From: Clostridiales bacterium
GTDB taxonomy: Bacteria; Bacillota; Clostridia; Oscillospirales; Oscillospiraceae
Direction: 5' to 3'
NCBI GenBank assembly: GCA_004556965.1
Contig: SFFE01000042.1
Coordinates: 1-5,535, forward strand
Length of the DNA stretch: 5,535 nucleotides
Shown in pieces: positions 4,358 through 5,535 of the stretch. Position numbers and translations under genes: made by a program. The notes under the pieces are model-generated. The model worked only from the letters and a program-made list of their open reading frames with translations, was not told where the DNA came from and did not search any database. Numbering within the stretch: position 1 is the first letter of the stretch; each line of letters opens with the position of its first letter.

Positions 4358-4627
4358 TCAAGAATTTTTTCCCAAAAAACGGGAGTAACTTTTTTCTTCC
4401 GCCTGCGCTGCTGCTGCATGGCGAAAGCCATTTACGTCATCTGTACCTCTTTTCTGCATATTAATAAGATCATCCTGCATAGCCAAAGAAATAGCTTTAA
4501 GGCTTGCACTGCCTTCACGATTATACTTCCCAGTGCGAAACATATCAATAAAATCAACAACTTCTTGAATAAAAGGAATTACAGTAGATACGAGGAAAGT
4601 TAAAATAGCAGTAGTTTTGTTTGACAT
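4358..4627 (-). CDS. Unrecognised 89-residue protein with hydrophobic N-terminus
   Basis: I do not recognise the family. From the chosen ATG it begins MSNKTTAILTFLVSTVIPF. Residues about 5-27 are hydrophobic with a proline at 18, and may form one membrane segment or an amphipathic helix, since its second half carries Gln, Glu and Asp. The rest is soluble and charged (RTGKYNREGS, then an Ala/Gln/Glu-rich segment HAAAAQAEEKS). A TTG at 4636 would add three residues, but it lies at the perfect AGGAGGT ribosome site (4636-4642), which is spaced 8 nt from the ATG at 4627, so the ATG is the start. VP2 ends 5 nt upstream and its last codons form that ribosome site, so the two are tightly linked. The late-operon position and layout allow a lysis protein or a minor virion protein; both are inference. 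Confidence 0.82.
   Translation of the reverse strand: MSNKTTAILTFLVSTVIPFIQEVVDFIDMFRTGKYNREGSASLKAISLAMQDDLINMQKRGTDDVNGFRHAAAAQAEEKSYSRFLGKNS
4520..4548 (-). promoter_or_regulatory. Internal promoter ahead of the J-like gene and rep
   Basis: On the coding strand TTGATA (4548-4543), a 17-nt spacer and TATAAT (4525-4520) match consensus at 11 of 12 positions. The predicted start is about 4513, inside the 89-residue gene, about 194 nt before the J-like ATG. It could make J-like and Rep messages independent of the capsid operon. There is no extended -10, and the sequence is also constrained by coding, so chance is possible. Confidence 0.5.
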
Positions 4628-4632
4628 ATTAA

Positions 4633-5436
4633 TCAACCTCCTAAATAAATTTTTTGAGCTTTGTCAAGAAGCTTAGAAAATGCACCACCAATAGAACCAG
4701 CAATACTAGAATCAGTGTCAAATCCATATTTGCCACGCATCTCATTTTGCATAGAAGCACGGCTAGTTGCTTCTTTAGACTGAAGAGTAAGCTGACCACT
4801 ATAAGCAGCAGAGCTATTAGCAGCATTGCCTTGAGCTATCATCATATTAGCTTGAGCAGGCATGACAACATCACGCTGATAGATAGCATTACGAGTTTGC
4901 TCATCAATTAATTGACCTTGCTTTTTAGCATTTTCCAAATTCTGTTTATATAAAGCAACATTATCAGCGTATGTATCAGTAGCTAACTTATTAGCAATAG
5001 TTTTTCCAGCAGCTTCAGCTTCAAAATTTTTTGCAGAAGCAGAATTTAAAAGAACATCGGAATCAAGCTTTTTTATAGTTCCTTCGCCGACACGCTGGAC
5101 AGTATCAGCCTGCTTTTGAGCAGCCTTAGCAGAGCTGCCAGCAGCCTGTGCAGACATACCGGCGGTAACTCCTTCACCGATATTATAATTTGCAGAAAGA
5201 GCAGAAGCTCCATTAATAGATCCGCCAATACCTTGAGTAGCAGCGAGAATAGGATTCAATCCAGCTTTTTGCATATCTTGCATCGCCCATTGATAGCGAT
5301 GCTGGTAATTATAAATATTACGCTGATTGGCTACCGTTGAAGCATGACGAGCAGCAGAGTTATCAAGAGCACCACCAATGATACTTGCAATACCACCAGC
5401 AACAGGTCCAAGAGCAGATCCAAGAAAAGATCCCAT
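4633..5436 (-). CDS. VP2: DNA pilot / minor capsid protein VP2 (phiX174 H-like)
   Basis: A minor virion protein thought to carry the genome into the host. The 267-residue sequence begins MGSFLGSALGPVAGGIASII, a Gly/Ala-rich hydrophobic segment (about 4-24) with GxxxG-type spacing that could enter membranes. It then has NYQHRYQWAMQDMQKAGLNPILAATQG (43-69), the hallmark of the family. The middle (about 95-235) is rich in Ala, Gln, Lys and Asn and predicted helical, as expected for a coiled-coil tube like that of phiX174 H. The ATG follows AAGGAGT (5444-5450) by 7 nt, and that site overlaps the VP1 stop. The final codons GGA GGT TGA supply the ribosome site of the next gene. The start is at the circle junction, and the duplicated end lets it be read in full. 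Confidence 0.95.
   Translation of the reverse strand: MGSFLGSALGPVAGGIASIIGGALDNSAARHASTVANQRNIYNYQHRYQWAMQDMQKAGLNPILAATQGIGGSINGASALSANYNIGEGVTAGMSAQAAGSSAKAAQKQADTVQRVGEGTIKKLDSDVLLNSASAKNFEAEAAGKTIANKLATDTYADNVALYKQNLENAKKQGQLIDEQTRNAIYQRDVVMPAQANMMIAQGNAANSSAAYSGQLTLQSKEATSRASMQNEMRGKYGFDTDSSIAGSIGGAFSKLLDKAQKIYLGG
4636..4642 (-). promoter_or_regulatory. Ribosome site of the 89-residue gene
   Basis: AGGAGGT, a full Shine-Dalgarno match, 8 nt before the ATG at 4627. It is built from the last sense codons of VP2 (Gly-Gly), and it excludes the TTG at 4636 as a start. Confidence 0.9.
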
Positions 5437-5535
5437 TCAAATCACTCCTTAGAAATGTCCCATCATACCGGGAATGCCATACATGGGCATAGGACGGATG
5501 CACTTAAGGTTAAATTTGACATCGAGAAGGAAATG
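5437..5535. repeat. Terminal redundancy: exact copy of bases 1-99
   Basis: All 99 bases from 5437 to the window end equal bases 1-99. This shows a circular molecule of about 5436 bp sequenced or assembled past its start, rather than a biological terminal repeat; microvirus genomes are circular. Confidence 0.95.
5449..5535 (-). CDS. VP1: Duplicated C-terminal end of VP1 (partial, overlap copy)
   Basis: The last 28 residues and stop of VP1, repeated because the circular genome was opened inside the VP1-VP2 junction. It is not a second gene. It shows VP1 directly upstream of VP2, with 12 nt between stop and start. Confidence 0.95.
   Translation of the reverse strand, partial: HFLLDVKFNLKCIRPMPMYGIPGMMGHF

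Noticed and set aside
4256..4603. Plus-strand open frame of 115 codons.
   Set aside because: It lies opposite the J-like and 89-residue genes, has no ribosome site and has a composition typical of antisense reading; no plus-strand gene is expected in this family.
4628..4636. TTG start three codons upstream in the 89-residue gene.
   Set aside because: It lies at the AGGAGGT ribosome site itself; the ATG at 4627 is ideally spaced from that site.
5182..5187. TATAAT on the minus strand inside VP2 (a further one at 5308-5313).
   Set aside because: No -35-like hexamer at 16-18 nt upstream and no extended -10; expected by chance in an AT-rich coding sequence.
5437..5535. Direct terminal repeat as a real phage end or transposon-type repeat.
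   Set aside because: The gene content is that of a circular microvirus, and the repeat falls within the VP1 end and VP2 leader; assembly overlap explains it fully.
1..5535. CRISPR array, tRNA, rRNA or integrase/dif-type attachment site.
   Set aside because: No spaced direct repeats, no tRNA-like cloverleaf and no recombinase gene were seen on either strand.

Overview
The window is one complete, circularly permuted genome of a small single-stranded DNA phage of the family Microviridae, gokushovirus type. Bases 1-99 are repeated exactly at 5437-5535, so the circular unit is about 5436 bp and the end repeat is an assembly overlap. All convincing genes lie on the minus strand, so the minus strand of this window is the coding strand, and by analogy with the family also the packaged one. 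The set is diagnostic: a 556-residue major capsid protein with gokushovirus motifs (YDYFTGALPWPQKG, DARLQRPEFLG), a Gly/Ala-rich DNA pilot protein, a scaffolding protein, a short Arg-rich J-like protein ending MRGGIRM, a VP5-type small protein and an HUH rolling-circle replication initiator. The host cannot be read from the sequence. Strong AAGGAG/AGGAGG ribosome sites and sigma-70-like promoters with extended -10 elements fit many bacteria, perhaps a low-GC Gram-positive, but this is weak inference.

Reading along the minus strand, the order is VP3 scaffold (2334-1891), an intergenic region with a perfect 19-bp hairpin (1684-1890), VP1 capsid (1683-13), then across the circle junction VP2 pilot (5436-4633), an unrecognised 89-residue hydrophobic-N-terminus protein (4627-4358), the 37-residue J-like protein (4319-4206), Rep/VP4 (4190-3246), a strong promoter (3191-3219), an unrecognised 98-residue Cys-rich protein (3165-2869), VP5 (2872-2591), and a structured region with a promoter and an intrinsic terminator (2352-2590) leading back to VP3. 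This is the usual gokushovirus order VP4-VP5-VP3-VP1-VP2 with two extra small genes.

Rep should nick the viral strand and drive rolling-circle replication. The best origin candidate is the hairpin at 1805-1852: its loop on the coding strand carries ACTTGATA, the core of the phiX174 gene A nick site. VP3 scaffolds assembly of VP1, the J-like protein binds the packaged DNA, and VP2 is the minor protein thought to deliver DNA. The 89-residue protein is a speculative lysis candidate, because no other lysis gene is recognisable.

The less expected signals are regulatory. One promoter has consensus -35 and extended -10 boxes plus A-tracts phased at 10 bp. A second promoter sits in a palindrome just upstream of an intrinsic terminator, which would give an RNA of about 65 nt or an attenuated leader for the capsid operon. 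A similar 28-nt leader element precedes both VP3 and VP1. A third near-consensus promoter lies inside the 89-residue gene, upstream of the J-like gene and rep.
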